A stretch of 34,302 nucleotides of DNA from CAIWXH01 sp964555675. Its GTDB lineage: Bacteria > Chloroflexota > Chloroflexia > Chloroflexales > Chloroflexaceae. This document shows, piece by piece, positions 22,238 through 31,600 of the stretch. Below the pieces are notes generated by a model. That model saw only the letters and a program-made list of their open reading frames with translations, did not search any database and was not told the DNA's origin. Position 1 is the first letter of the stretch. Each line of letters begins with the position of its first letter. The translations under genes and the position numbers were made by a program. Location of the stretch: assembly GCA_964555675.1 (NCBI GenBank), contig CAZKTU010000046.1, forward strand, positions 1-34,302, in the 5' to 3' direction.

Positions 22238-23751
22238 ACGCTGCGCTCCTTGCCCGAGGCCCGCTCGGCGATCACCAGCAGGGCCCAGATCGCGCCGAGT
22301 TGCAGGCCCATATTGAGAACGTGGAGGTTCTCGAAGAGGTTGTGGGCGGCCACCGCCGCCGCAACGCCCGCCCCGCCGGCCGCTACGCCGCGCCAGAGCC
22401 AGTTGGGCGCGGCCCTGACCGCGCGCACCGCCTGCAGGCCGACCGCGCCGATCAGCAGCAGGTAGGCGCCCAGCCCGATCAGCCCGGCCTCGGCGGCGAT
22501 GTGCAGGTAGTAGTTGTGGGCGTGGCCCCGCGACTCGTACCAGGGTCGCACACTGATCGGTCGCTCGCCCGCGGCCGGGGGCGTTTCGTAGGCCACGCTG
22601 AAGTTGCCGGGCCCGACGCCCGTCAGCGGGTGGCGCTGCAGCATATTCCAGGCCGCCTGGAGGTGGGCCATGCGCTCGACCACGGCGAAGTTGACCGGGT
22701 TGATATCGGCCCCGCGGGCGTCGAAGATGCGCAGGTTGCCGGCCAGACTGGCCGCGCGCCCGGCCACGGCGTCTGGCAGCAGGCCGCCCCCGCCCAGGAT
22801 GGCCACGGCCACCGCCATGACCCCCGCCGCAACCCCGGCCCGTCTGGCCATGAGCCGCAGTTCGCGGGGAAGCATGGCCAGGGTGGCGAGGGCCAGTGCG
22901 GCGGCCCCGCCGGCGGCCCCGACCCAGCCGCCGCGCGAGAAGCTCGCCAACAGGGCCGCGCCGGTCAGGGCCAGGGCCGCGCCCGCGCCCGCCAGAGCGA
23001 ATAGAGCAGGCCGCCGCGGCGCGCCTGTGCGCAGGCCGACCAGGGCGAAGATCGTCAGCCCGGCGGCCAGGGGCCAGGCCTGGTTCATGTAGCCCGCGAA
23101 CGAGTTGGGCTGCCCGATCGTGCCGTAGGCCCGCGCCCGCGCGCCGATCAGGAAGCTCTCGGGCCCCAGCCCAAACCAGAACTGCACCAGCCCGACGATC
23201 GCATTGGCGGCGGGGGCGATCAGCAGGCAGGCGATCAGCACATGGCTGCGCCAGGGCGCGCCGTGGGCCGCCCGCAGGGTCAGCAGGTAGATCAGCGGCA
23301 CCGTCGCCCAGCGCGCCGTCTCGCGCACGGCCTCGGCTCGGCTGTAGGGGGTGAAGACGGCGGCGAGGGCGAGGGCCCACAGAAAGATCGCCAGGGGCGG
23401 GAAGAGCCGCCCGAGGGCGAGCGGCTCGTCGGGGTGGGCGAGGGCGTGCAGGGCCAGGCTGGCCACGGCCAGCAGCAGGGCCGCCTGGGTCACGCTGAGG
23501 CCGCCCGGCAGGCTCACCAGCTCTTGCAGGGGCACCGAGAGCACGGCCAGGGCGACGGCGCCGAGGGGGTCGAGCAGAGCCACGGCGGCCGCCAGCGCGC
23601 CGAGCACCAGCAGGGCGGCCAGTTCGAGGGGCAGGGCAGCCACGGCGACGGCGAGCGCTGCGGCGACGAGCAGCGCGGGCCAGAGCGCGCCGGCCGCAGC
23701 TCTGCCCGCTCGAGGCGCCTCGCCCGATACGCCCAGGGGCTCACGGCTCAT
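22234..23751 (-). CDS. O-antigen ligase / Wzy_C-type polymerase
   Basis: A 505-residue membrane protein with about twelve hydrophobic helices. The Wzy_C hallmarks are SFSRGGWVG (270-278), HPLTGVGPGNF (374-384) in the large periplasmic loop and HAHNYYLHIAAEAGLIGLG (410-428). Family members polymerise lipid-linked repeat units or attach polymers outside the membrane. Its start is three bases after the decarboxylase stop, and its end overlaps the epimerase start, so it is well inside the operon. Polymerase and ligase cannot be told apart here. Confidence 0.88.
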   Translation of the reverse strand: MSREPLGVSGEAPRAGRAAAGALWPALLVAAALAVAVAALPLELAALLVLGALAAAVALLDPLGAVALAVLSVPLQELVSLPGGLSVTQAALLLAVASLALHALAHPDEPLALGRLFPPLAIFLWALALAAVFTPYSRAEAVRETARWATVPLIYLLTLRAAHGAPWRSHVLIACLLIAPAANAIVGLVQFWFGLGPESFLIGARARAYGTIGQPNSFAGYMNQAWPLAAGLTIFALVGLRTGAPRRPALFALAGAGAALALTGAALLASFSRGGWVGAAGGAAALALATLAMLPRELRLMARRAGVAAGVMAVAVAILGGGGLLPDAVAGRAASLAGNLRIFDARGADINPVNFAVVERMAHLQAAWNMLQRHPLTGVGPGNFSVAYETPPAAGERPISVRPWYESRGHAHNYYLHIAAEAGLIGLGAYLLLIGAVGLQAVRAVRAAPNWLWRGVAAGGAGVAAAVAAHNLFENLHVLNMGLQLGAIWALLVIAERASGKERSV

Positions 23752-23754
23752 GCC

Positions 23755-26124
23755 TTAGAGCTCCCCGCGCCGTCGCAGCTCCTCCCGAAACCAGGGAATC
23801 GTCAGCTCGAGGCCCTCGCGCAGGCTGACCCTGGGCGCCCAGCCGAGCACGCGATCGGCCTTGCTGATATCGGGCTGGCGCACCTGGGGGTCGTCCTTGG
23901 TGCGCAGATCCTTGGTGATCGTGCCGGCCTGGTTGCCGGTCAGCTCGTTGATCAGCTCGGCGAAGGCCTTGATCGTAAACTCGCCGGGGTTGCCGATATT
24001 GACCGGCTCGACCTCGTTGGAGTGGAGCAGGCGATAGATGCCCTCGACCAGGTCGCTGACATACTGGAAGCTACGGGTCTGCATGCCGTCGCCGTACAGG
24101 GTCAGGGGCTGGCCCTTGAGGGCCTGGGCGATCAGATTGGGCACCACGCGCCCGTCGCGCAGGCGCATACGGGGGCCATAGGTGTTATGGGCGCAGATGC
24201 CCGTCCCTGCGACAAAATTCTCGCACTCGGGCACCGAGAAGTCGTAGACGAATGGCGTCGCCTCGATTGGCTCGATCGTCTTCACTTGCGCCCAGACCAG
24301 ATCGCCGAGGCGGCGGGCGTTGAGCGTCTGCTCGACGCCGTTGTCCCAGGTCAGAATATCGAAGTCTGCGACTTCGCAGACGGTGACGCGCCAGAACGGC
24401 AACTTGCGCTCGCCATAGCGCTGCTTAAACGTGGTCTCGTACTGGCCGAGCGAGGCGACGATACCGAAGCGCATCAGCAGGTAGACCAGATCCGTCGCCA
24501 GACTCTCGCTGACCGTGTTGAAGGCCAGCTCGCGCACCTCGGGGTAGCGCGTGTGGGTGCCGTCGCCCTCGCGGTAGCCCTCGAGGAAGTGCTTGAGCCG
24601 CGCCAGGGGCAGCTGCATCACCCAGCCGGGCACGCGGGCACTAGCGGCCTTGCCCGTCAGCTTGAACACCTCGCTGAAGAGCGTGTACAGCAGCACGGAG
24701 TCGATATACAGACTCGGCGCGCGCGTCTCATCGGCTGGCCTGAATTTGGCTTCGACGCCAAACGCAGCGGCGAGGATCGTGCGGGCGCGCTGCAGCGCGG
24801 GCTCGTCGGAGCTGATGATGAGCCTGTAGTCGCCGTTTTTGGCGACGTGGCTTCCCTCGGCGAGATAGAGACCGAGGAGCCAGAGCACGTCGTCGCTGAC
24901 GGCGACGGCGTTCCGGATCGGCGTGCCGCCCCCGCCCTTGTACGGTCGGATCAGGGCTTCCTCTGGCCAGCTCAACAGGCCCTGGCGCCAGAGGTGCGCC
25001 GCCACGGCGAGCGGCAGGAGGCCCTGGCGCCGATACTTGCGCCAGGATGTGCCGACGCTATTGCGGTGGTTCTGGCTGCCCTCGAAGCGGGTGCTGCGCT
25101 CCAGGAAGGCGACGATTGCCTCCTGATGCTGGTCGGCAACCGCGGCGAGCGCGGGCGAAACCAGGGCGTACTCCCAGAGCGCATCGGCGTCGCTCTGGCC
25201 GATCAGGTATTCTGCCACGTTCACGGCGGTGCGGTCGCGCTCGACGACTGGGAGCCGCGACGGCAGGGCGATCTGGTCGCCGACGGCCAGATCGCGCACG
25301 GGGATGGCCTCGGGGTTGCCATCGGCGGCGCGCCGGAACACACTATGGTCGCCCGTAACTTCGATCTTGCGCCCGTAGCGTGTACTGATGCGGAAGGCAT
25401 CCTTACCCATGGCCGGGTGCTTGATCAAATCGCTGGCGAGCCGCAGCTCGACCTTGAAGGTTTTGGGGTCAAACGCGGGCACGAAGATCCGGCGCGGCAC
25501 CTCGAGTGTGCTGGTTTCGATCCGGTCGGCGTACGCGCCGATCGGGCCGACATAGGCGCCCTCTTCGTCGCAGAGCGCCACGACCTCGTGGGCCATGATA
25601 CTGTTGAAGATGCGCACAATCCGCGTATCGACGCCGTGGTAGGTGTGGTAGGCCATAGTCATGGCCTCGGCGAAGCGCTTGGCCTCGTCGTAGACCCCGC
25701 GCGGGCCGACCGGGTTGACGTGGCCGTAGTAGGTTTCGGGCTGGGGGTGGACCTGGGGGTCGCCATAGACCTCGGAGGTCGAGGCGAGCAGGAAGCGGGC
25801 GCCCTTATCCTTGGCCAGGCCGAGGGCCTTATGGGTGCCGAGGGCGCCCACCTTCAGGGTCTGAATGGGCAGCTCGAGGTAGTCGATCGGCGAGGCGGGC
25901 GAGGCGAAGTGCAGGATGGCGTCGAGGGGCCCGGCCACATAGATATAGTTGGTGACATCGTGCTTCACGAAGCTGAAGCGCTGATGGCCCAAGAGATGGG
26001 CGATATTGTCGGTCGTGCCGGTGATCAGGTTATCCATCCCGATCACCTCGTGGCCCTCGGCGAGGAAGCGGTCGCTGAGGTGCGAGCCGAGGAAGCCGGC
26101 GGCGCCGGTAATCAGTACGCGCAT
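23755..26124 (-). CDS. UDP-glucuronate decarboxylase (UXS-like) interrupted in frame by an intein
   Basis: A 789-residue precursor. Removing residues 175-647 leaves a normal 316-residue UDP-xylose-synthase-like enzyme: NAD loop GAAGFLGS (8-15), STSEVYG (115-121), Tyr145 and Lys149 in GVYDEAKR, and after splicing RIFN joined to TYGPRM, then SFQYVSDLVEG. This enzyme converts UDP-glucuronate to UDP-xylose in the cytosol. The intein sits in the conserved loop next to the substrate-binding Arg of GPRM, so the unspliced protein should be inactive. GAAGGA precedes ATG 26124 by six bases. It is the second gene of the exopolysaccharide operon. Confidence 0.93.
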   Translation of the reverse strand: MRVLITGAAGFLGSHLSDRFLAEGHEVIGMDNLITGTTDNIAHLLGHQRFSFVKHDVTNYIYVAGPLDAILHFASPASPIDYLELPIQTLKVGALGTHKALGLAKDKGARFLLASTSEVYGDPQVHPQPETYYGHVNPVGPRGVYDEAKRFAEAMTMAYHTYHGVDTRIVRIFNSIMAHEVVALCDEEGAYVGPIGAYADRIETSTLEVPRRIFVPAFDPKTFKVELRLASDLIKHPAMGKDAFRISTRYGRKIEVTGDHSVFRRAADGNPEAIPVRDLAVGDQIALPSRLPVVERDRTAVNVAEYLIGQSDADALWEYALVSPALAAVADQHQEAIVAFLERSTRFEGSQNHRNSVGTSWRKYRRQGLLPLAVAAHLWRQGLLSWPEEALIRPYKGGGGTPIRNAVAVSDDVLWLLGLYLAEGSHVAKNGDYRLIISSDEPALQRARTILAAAFGVEAKFRPADETRAPSLYIDSVLLYTLFSEVFKLTGKAASARVPGWVMQLPLARLKHFLEGYREGDGTHTRYPEVRELAFNTVSESLATDLVYLLMRFGIVASLGQYETTFKQRYGERKLPFWRVTVCEVADFDILTWDNGVEQTLNARRLGDLVWAQVKTIEPIEATPFVYDFSVPECENFVAGTGICAHNTYGPRMRLRDGRVVPNLIAQALKGQPLTLYGDGMQTRSFQYVSDLVEGIYRLLHSNEVEPVNIGNPGEFTIKAFAELINELTGNQAGTITKDLRTKDDPQVRQPDISKADRVLGWAPRVSLREGLELTIPWFREELRRRGEL
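24184..25602 (-). mobile_element. Intein with LAGLIDADG homing endonuclease
   Basis: A 473-residue intein, residues 175-647 of the precursor. It begins with Ser1, followed by SIMAHEVVALCDEEG (block A). Block B has TGDHSVF (83-89) with the conserved Thr and His. LLGLYLAEG (242-250) and FLEGYREGDG (339-348) are the two LAGLIDADG motifs with acidic residues intact. Block F is VYDFSVPECENFVAGTG, and block G ends His472-Asn473 followed by Thr+1 of the host protein. All residues needed for splicing and for DNA cleavage appear present, so it looks active. The host protein aligns without loss on both sides. Confidence 0.93.
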
Positions 26125-26164
26125 TGGAGATCCTTCATTGTGCTGGCGTGCATGACGAGGCCGC

Positions 26165-27673
26165 TCAGTAGGCGCCCTGGCTGCCGATGACGGCAGGGAT
26201 GACCATCAGCAGGACGCGCAAGTCCATGCCCAGGGACCAGTTCTCGGCGTAGTAGATGTCGAGGCGCACCTGCTCGTCGAACGACATGTCGCTGCGGCCG
26301 AGGGCCTGGGCCAGGCCGGCGCAGCCGGGCTGCACCTCGAGCCGGCGGCAGTGCCAGGGCTCGTAGCGAGCCACCTCGTCGGGCAGGGCGGGCCGCGGGC
26401 CGATGATGCTCATCTCGCCGCGCAGCACATTCCAGAGCTGGGGCAGCTCGTCGAGGCTACTGCGGCGTAGGAAGCGCCCGATCCGGGTGACCCGCGGGTC
26501 ATCGCGCATCTTGAAGAGGGGGCCGTCGGCCTCGTTGTGGGCGGCCAGGGCCGCCTTACGGGCCTCGGCGTCGGGCACCATGGTGCGGAACTTCAGGCAG
26601 ACGAAACGCTGGCCGCCCTTGCCGACCCGCTGCTGGCGGAAGAGAATGGGGCCCGGCGAGTCGAGGCGGATGAGCAGGGCGATCAGCCCGGCCAGCAGCA
26701 GCGTGAACGGCGCCGTCAGCAGCACGGCGGCCACATCGGTGAAGCGCTTGAGGGCCAGGTTCGCGCCGCGCAGCCTGATCCCCTTCGGGCGCAGCAGGGG
26801 CACCCCGCTCAGCTGGTGCATATCGAGGCGGTCGAAGCTGAGCTGGTAGAAGTCGGGGGCCAGCAGATAGCCGACGCCGTTGCGCTCGCAGATCGCCACA
26901 AGGTCGGGCAGCCGCCCCTGCTCCCAGAAGGGCAGGGCGAGGATGACCTGCTGCGCCTCGCTCTGCTCGAGGGCTCGCTCGAGGTCGTCGAGGGCGCCCA
27001 GGTGGCGATAGACGCGGGTGAGGCGGCCGTTCTCGACGATCGGGGTGTCGTCGATGTAGCCGGCCAGGGTATAGCCGAGGCCGGGCGACGAGGCGATACC
27101 GCTCATCACCTGCTGGCCGAGGCCGGTGCCCCCGACGACGAGCACACGCTCCTGGCCGATGCCGCGGGACCAGCGCCAGTGCTGCACGCCGGCGCGCAGT
27201 AGGCGCCAGGAGCTGAGCAGCACAATCACCGTGGCCCCGGCGAAGACGAAGATCAGGCGCGAATAGTAGAAGGGCTTGTAGAGGAAGACGAAGACGATCA
27301 GCAGGGCGATCCCGGTGAGGGTGCTGCTGACGATGATGCCGATCTGCTCGAGCAGGCTCAGGCGGGGGGAGGCCCGATAGAGGCCGCGGGTGGTGAAGCG
27401 GAGGGCCAGGAGCAGCATCAGGGGCAGGATGATCGGCAGGAACGCCGCGAACTCGACCTGGTTCTGGGTGGCGACCTCGAAGATGATGCTGTCGAAGGGC
27501 TCGGGCCAGTCGGCTTCGTAGCGCAGCCAGTAGGCGAAGAGGAAGCCCGCGAAGATCAGCAATTGGTCCCAGAGCAGCATCCCGAGGGTCGCCAGGCGGC
27601 GACTACGACGCGCCCCGGGCTCGACGTCTTCGGCCAGCGTCGGCCCGACGGTGCGACGGATGCTTCTATCCAT
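26165..27673 (-). CDS. Polyprenyl-phosphate hexose-1-phosphate transferase (WcaJ/WbaP type)
   Basis: A 502-residue initiating sugar transferase. Four helices (about 30-155) precede a CoA_binding_3-like Rossmann domain (VLVVGGTGLGQQV, 177-189), a membrane hairpin (about 313-336) and the catalytic domain with FRQQRVGKGGQRF, LKFRTM and the Asp408-Glu409 dyad in SSLDELPQLWNVLRGEMS. It moves a sugar phosphate onto undecaprenyl phosphate, starting each repeat unit on the inner membrane face. It is the first gene of the operon, with GAGGGG six bases before ATG 27673 and a promoter at 27734-27726. Confidence 0.93.
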   Translation of the reverse strand: MDRSIRRTVGPTLAEDVEPGARRSRRLATLGMLLWDQLLIFAGFLFAYWLRYEADWPEPFDSIIFEVATQNQVEFAAFLPIILPLMLLLALRFTTRGLYRASPRLSLLEQIGIIVSSTLTGIALLIVFVFLYKPFYYSRLIFVFAGATVIVLLSSWRLLRAGVQHWRWSRGIGQERVLVVGGTGLGQQVMSGIASSPGLGYTLAGYIDDTPIVENGRLTRVYRHLGALDDLERALEQSEAQQVILALPFWEQGRLPDLVAICERNGVGYLLAPDFYQLSFDRLDMHQLSGVPLLRPKGIRLRGANLALKRFTDVAAVLLTAPFTLLLAGLIALLIRLDSPGPILFRQQRVGKGGQRFVCLKFRTMVPDAEARKAALAAHNEADGPLFKMRDDPRVTRIGRFLRRSSLDELPQLWNVLRGEMSIIGPRPALPDEVARYEPWHCRRLEVQPGCAGLAQALGRSDMSFDEQVRLDIYYAENWSLGMDLRVLLMVIPAVIGSQGAY

Positions 27674-27725
27674 CCAGGTCCCCTCGCCCTAAACCGTATG
27701 AGGGCCCCTCCCTCGGATACAGGCG

Positions 27726-27734
27726 ATTGTACCA
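27726..27734 (-). promoter_or_regulatory. Extended -10 promoter of the exopolysaccharide operon
   Basis: On the - strand TGG-TACAAT (27734-27726) is a near-consensus extended -10; no good -35 lies at the usual distance. The predicted start near 27719 gives a leader of about 46 bases to ATG 27673. Confidence 0.6.
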
Positions 27735-27794
27735 TAACCGTCGGCGGCGTCCTACAGCGGCCCACGCCATTGGGGGCCTGGCAGACGAACAGTC

Positions 27795-27926
27795 CTACGC
27801 GTGGCGGGGGGTCTCGCCATCGCCGGCCTCGGGGGCCGGGGCCGCCCGCAGGTGCTCGACGTACATCGAGATCCCGGGCGCGGCGGCGACGAGCAGCATC
27901 AGGGCAAGCAGACCAAGCCAGGCCAT
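27795..27926 (-). CDS. Possible 43-residue single-helix membrane protein
   Basis: MAWLGLLALMLLVAAAPGIS at the N-terminus is a clear hydrophobic helix, followed by a short polar tail rich in Ala, Pro and Glu. GGAG lies about ten bases before ATG 27926. The frame is open upstream to 28055 but that part does not look like protein. No family is recognised, and it may be chance. Confidence 0.4.
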   Translation of the reverse strand: MAWLGLLALMLLVAAAPGISMYVEHLRAAPAPEAGDGETPRHA

Positions 27927-28150
27927 ACCGTAGCTTCTCCGTGTCAGACTAGCAGCCAGTAGCAGAGACGGCCATGTCGTGAATAAAGACACGCCATTGC
28001 CCTGCATGGCAAGATCCGGGCCGGGGCGCCCGCAAGAGCGCGGCGCGGGCGGCAACCTGCCCGCACGGGCGGGCGTCGTATCCTACCATAGCCGGGCTGA
28101 AGCGCAACTGATGCCGGGCTGAGAAGGGCGCTTCTCTTCTGGTACGGCCT
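27927..28150. other. Intergenic region without recognisable gene
   Basis: About 220 bases upstream of the DUF1992 gene. I see GC-rich short inverted repeats (for example GCCCG and CGGGC near 28060-28070) but no gene, clear terminator or repeat of the heptamer type. Confidence 0.5.
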
Positions 28151-28151
28151 G

Positions 28152-28160
28152 TGCTATGCT
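28152..28160 (+). promoter_or_regulatory. Extended -10 element implying a leaderless transcript
   Basis: TGC-TATGCT (28152-28160) ends seven bases before ATG 28168, so the predicted transcript would begin at or next to the start codon. No Shine-Dalgarno sequence is present, which agrees with leaderless translation. Confidence 0.5.
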
Positions 28161-28167
28161 TCACCGC

Positions 28168-28641
28168 ATGAGCACACCAGACGATCCGCGCGACGACAGC
28201 CACCCGCTGCAGCGGGTCACTGCGCGCAACTACGAGAGCCTGATCGACCAGCAGGTCCGCGCCGCCGAGGCGGCGGGCCAGTTCAAGAACTTGCCGGGCG
28301 CGGGCAAGCCCCTCGAGCTCGACGACGACACGAACGTCCCCGACGAGCTGCGGCTGGGCTTCCGCATGCTCAAGAACGCCGGCTACGCCCCCCCGTGGAT
28401 CGAGCTCCAGCGGAGCATCCGCGAGGACCAGGAGGCCCTGGCCGCCTGGCTGGTCCGCGCCAACCAGCGCTGGCCGCGCCTGGGCGAGGTTGATCGGGCC
28501 GCCCTGCGCGCCGAGTACGAGCAGAAGCTCGCCGAGCTCAACAAGCAGATCGGCGCCTACAACCTGACCGCACCGCCCGCGGCCGGCCAGCTGCCGCTAC
28601 TACAGCCCTGGCGCGAGTTACGCAAGCTCGGCTCAGCCTGA
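28168..28641 (+). CDS. DUF1992 protein (DnaJC28-like conserved domain)
   Basis: A 157-residue DUF1992 protein. The blocks FKNLPGAGKPLEL (about 39-51) and VPDELRLGFRMLKNAGYAPPWIE (about 57-79) define the family, followed by a helical region with a coiled-coil character (about 105-132). Function is unknown; the eukaryotic relative DNAJC28 carries the same domain. An ATG at 28156 is in frame, but it lies within the likely -10 element, so I start at 28168. It is convergent with gltB. Confidence 0.85.
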   Translation: MSTPDDPRDDSHPLQRVTARNYESLIDQQVRAAEAAGQFKNLPGAGKPLELDDDTNVPDELRLGFRMLKNAGYAPPWIELQRSIREDQEALAAWLVRANQRWPRLGEVDRAALRAEYEQKLAELNKQIGAYNLTAPPAAGQLPLLQPWRELRKLGSA

Positions 28642-28647
28642 GACTGG

Positions 28648-28674
28648 AGAGGGGAGAGCCCGGCTCTCCCCTCT
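28648..28674. terminator. GC-rich hairpin between convergent DUF1992 and gltB genes
   Basis: AGAGGGGAGAGCC (28648-28660) and GGCTCTCCCCTCT (28662-28674) are perfect complements with one base between, so the folded stem is about 11-12 bp. No T-run follows on either strand. Confidence 0.6.
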
Positions 28675-28686
28675 GCCTTACGCCGC

Positions 28687-31600
28687 TCAGGCGGCGCGGG
28701 CCGACTTGACCTCTTCGGTGCCCTCGACGGCGTTCTCGATGCGAGCCACGGCGTCGCGGGGGGTGACGGCCTTGAACAGGCTGCGATAGACCTCCCAGCG
28801 GGCCAGGACCTCGGCGCCGCGGGCGCTGCCGGTGAGCTCGACGTGGCGCTTGATCAGCTGCTGGATGCGCGCGGCGTCGCGGGCGCTGAGGGGGCGCAGC
28901 TCGACCAGCTGCGGGTTGTAGCGTCGCTCGAGGGTGCCGGCCTCGTCGAGCACGAAGGCCTGGCCGCCGGTCATGCCGGCGCCGAAGTTGCGCCCGGTCG
29001 CCCCGAGGATGACCACCGTGCCGCCGGTCATATACTCGCAGCCGTGGTCGCCGACGCCCTCGACGACCGCCGTGGCCCCCGAGTTACGCACCGCGAAGCG
29101 CTCGCCGACCTGGCCCGCCGCGTACAGCTCGCCGCCTGTGGCCCCATAGAGCAGGGTGTTGCCGGCGATGACATTCTCGTGGGGGGCGTAGCGGGCCCGC
29201 GCGTCGGGGGCGATCACGATTGTGCCGCCGGCCATGCCCTTGCCGACATAATCATTGGCCTCGCCGGTGAGCAGCAGGTCGACCCCGGGGGCGTTGAAGG
29301 CGCCGAAGCTCTGGCCGGCGCTGCCCTTCAGGCTGATCGTGATCGTGCCGGTGGGCAGACCCTTGTCGCCGTAGATCTGGCCGATCGCGCCGGCCAGCCG
29401 GCTGCCCACCGAGCGGTCGCGGTTGCGGATGTTGTAGCTGAGGGCGACGGGGCCGCGGGCGGCCAGGGCGGCCCGCGTATCCTGGATCATGCGCTCGTTC
29501 AGGCTCTCTTCGTGGGGCAGGGTGTTGCGCCCGCCGCTATGGCTGATGGCGGCCCCAGGGGTCAGGTGATCGGCGCTGATCACCGGGGTCAGGTCGAGCG
29601 AGTCGGCCCCGGCGTGGCCGCGCCGCCGCTGGCGCAGCAGGTCGCTGCGGCCCACGGCCTCGTCGAGCGAGCGTAGGCCCAGGCTGGCCAGGATCTCGCG
29701 CACCTCCTGGGCCATATAGCGGAAGAAGGCCATCACCATCTCGGGCTTGCCCGGGAACTTGGCCCGCAGGTCGAGGCGCTGGGTGGCGATGCCGACGGGG
29801 CAGGTATTATTGTGGCAGGCCCGGGCCATGATGCAGCCCTCGGCCACCAGGGCCGCCGTGCCGAACGAGTACTCGTCGGCGCCGAGCAGAGCGGCGGTCA
29901 CCACATCGCGCCCGGTCTTCAGGCCGCCGTCGGCCCGCAGGCGCACCCGCTCGCGTAGGCCGTTCAGGACCAGGGTCTGCTGGGTCTCGGCTAGCCCCAA
30001 CTCCCAGGGCAGGCCCACATTCTTGATGCTGCTGAGGGGCGCGGCGCCGGTGCCGCCGGCGTGGCCGCTGATCAGAATGGTGTCGGCGTAGCCCTTGGCG
30101 ACGCCCGCGGCGATCGTGCCGACGCCGGCCGTGGCCACCAGCTTCACGCTGACGCGCGCGCTCGGGTTGACCTGCTTGAGGTCGTAGATCAGCTGGGCCA
30201 GGTCCTCGATGCTATAGATGTCGTGGTGGGGCGGGGGCGAGATCAGGGCCACGCCCGGGACGGTATGGCGGATGCGGGCGATCTCCTCATTGACCTTATG
30301 GCCGGGCAGCTGGCCGCCCTCGCCGGGCTTGGCGCCCTGGGCCATCTTGATCTGCAGCTCGGCGGCGCTGGCCAGGTAGGCCGGGGTCACCCCGAAGCGG
30401 CCCGAGGCCACCTGCTTGATGCGGCTGTTGCGCTCGTCCTTGTAGCGGCTGTGGTCCTCGCCGCCCTCGCCGCTGTTGGCCATGCCGCCCAGGCGGTTCA
30501 TGGCGATCGAGAGGGTCTCGTGGGCCTCCATGCTGGTGGAGCCGTGGCTCATGGCCGCGGTGCTGAAGCGGCGCACGATCGCCTCGATCGGCTCGACCTC
30601 GTCGATCGGCACTGGCGGGCCGGCGGGCGTATGCTCGAGCAGGTCGCGCGGCTCGATCGGCTCGCGGCCGTTGATCAGGTCGGCGTAGACCTTGTAGGTG
30701 GCGTAGCCCTCGGCGCTGACGCCCGGGCCGCTGCTGTCGCCGTTGAGGGCGTGGGGGTTCTGCACCGCCTTATGCAGAGCGTGGACCACGGCCGGGCTGA
30801 AGGCGTGCTGCTCGCCGTCCTTCTTGAACTTGTAGTAACCGGGGTGGGCCAGAGCCGGCGCGGGCAGCCCGAAGGCCCGCCCGTGGCGGGCGCGCACATC
30901 CTGCTCGATCCTGGCGAAGCCGACCCCGCCGATGCGGCTGGGCGTCCCGGTGAAGCAGGCTTCGATGACAGCCTGCTCGAGGCCGAGGGCCTCGAAGATC
31001 TGGGCCCCGCAGTAGCTGTCGAGGGCCGAGATGCCCATCTTCGACATGGTCTTCAGCAGGCCCTTCTCGAGGGCCTGGACGAAGTGGCGCTCGGCCTCCT
31101 CGGCCAGGGTCAGCGAGCGCGGGTCGCCCTGAGCCTTCTCGGCGCCGGCGGCCTTGCTCTTCACCGCGTCGCGCTCGAGGGCCAGAGCCCGCACGCTGGC
31201 CAGGGCCAGGTAGGGGTTGATCGCCTCGGCGCCGTAGCCCACCAGGCAGGCCAGGTGATGGACCTCGCGCAGCTCGCCGGTCTCGGCCAGCAGCGAGCAG
31301 AGGGTGCGCAGCCCCGTGCGGATCAGGTGGTGGTGGACCGCGCCGATCGCCAGCAGGGCCGGGATGGGGGCGTGCTCGGCGTCGACGCCTCTGTCGCTGA
31401 CCACCAGCACCGCGGCGCCGGCCCTGACTGCCTCCTCGGCGGCGGCGCACAGGCTCGCGATGGCCGCGACGAGGGGCGTGTCGATGGGCATGAGCGACGA
31501 GACCGTCGCGACGGGCAGCAGAGGGTCGTCGTTATCGCGCAGGGCGGCCAGCTGGGCGTCGCTCAGGATGGGCGACTTGAGCTGCAGCAGGTGGGCGTGC

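Noticed and set aside
23242..26190. 982-codon + strand open frame opposite the exopolysaccharide genes
   Set aside because: High-GC shadow frame. The - strand carries recognisable O-antigen ligase, decarboxylase and intein motifs; the + frame has none.
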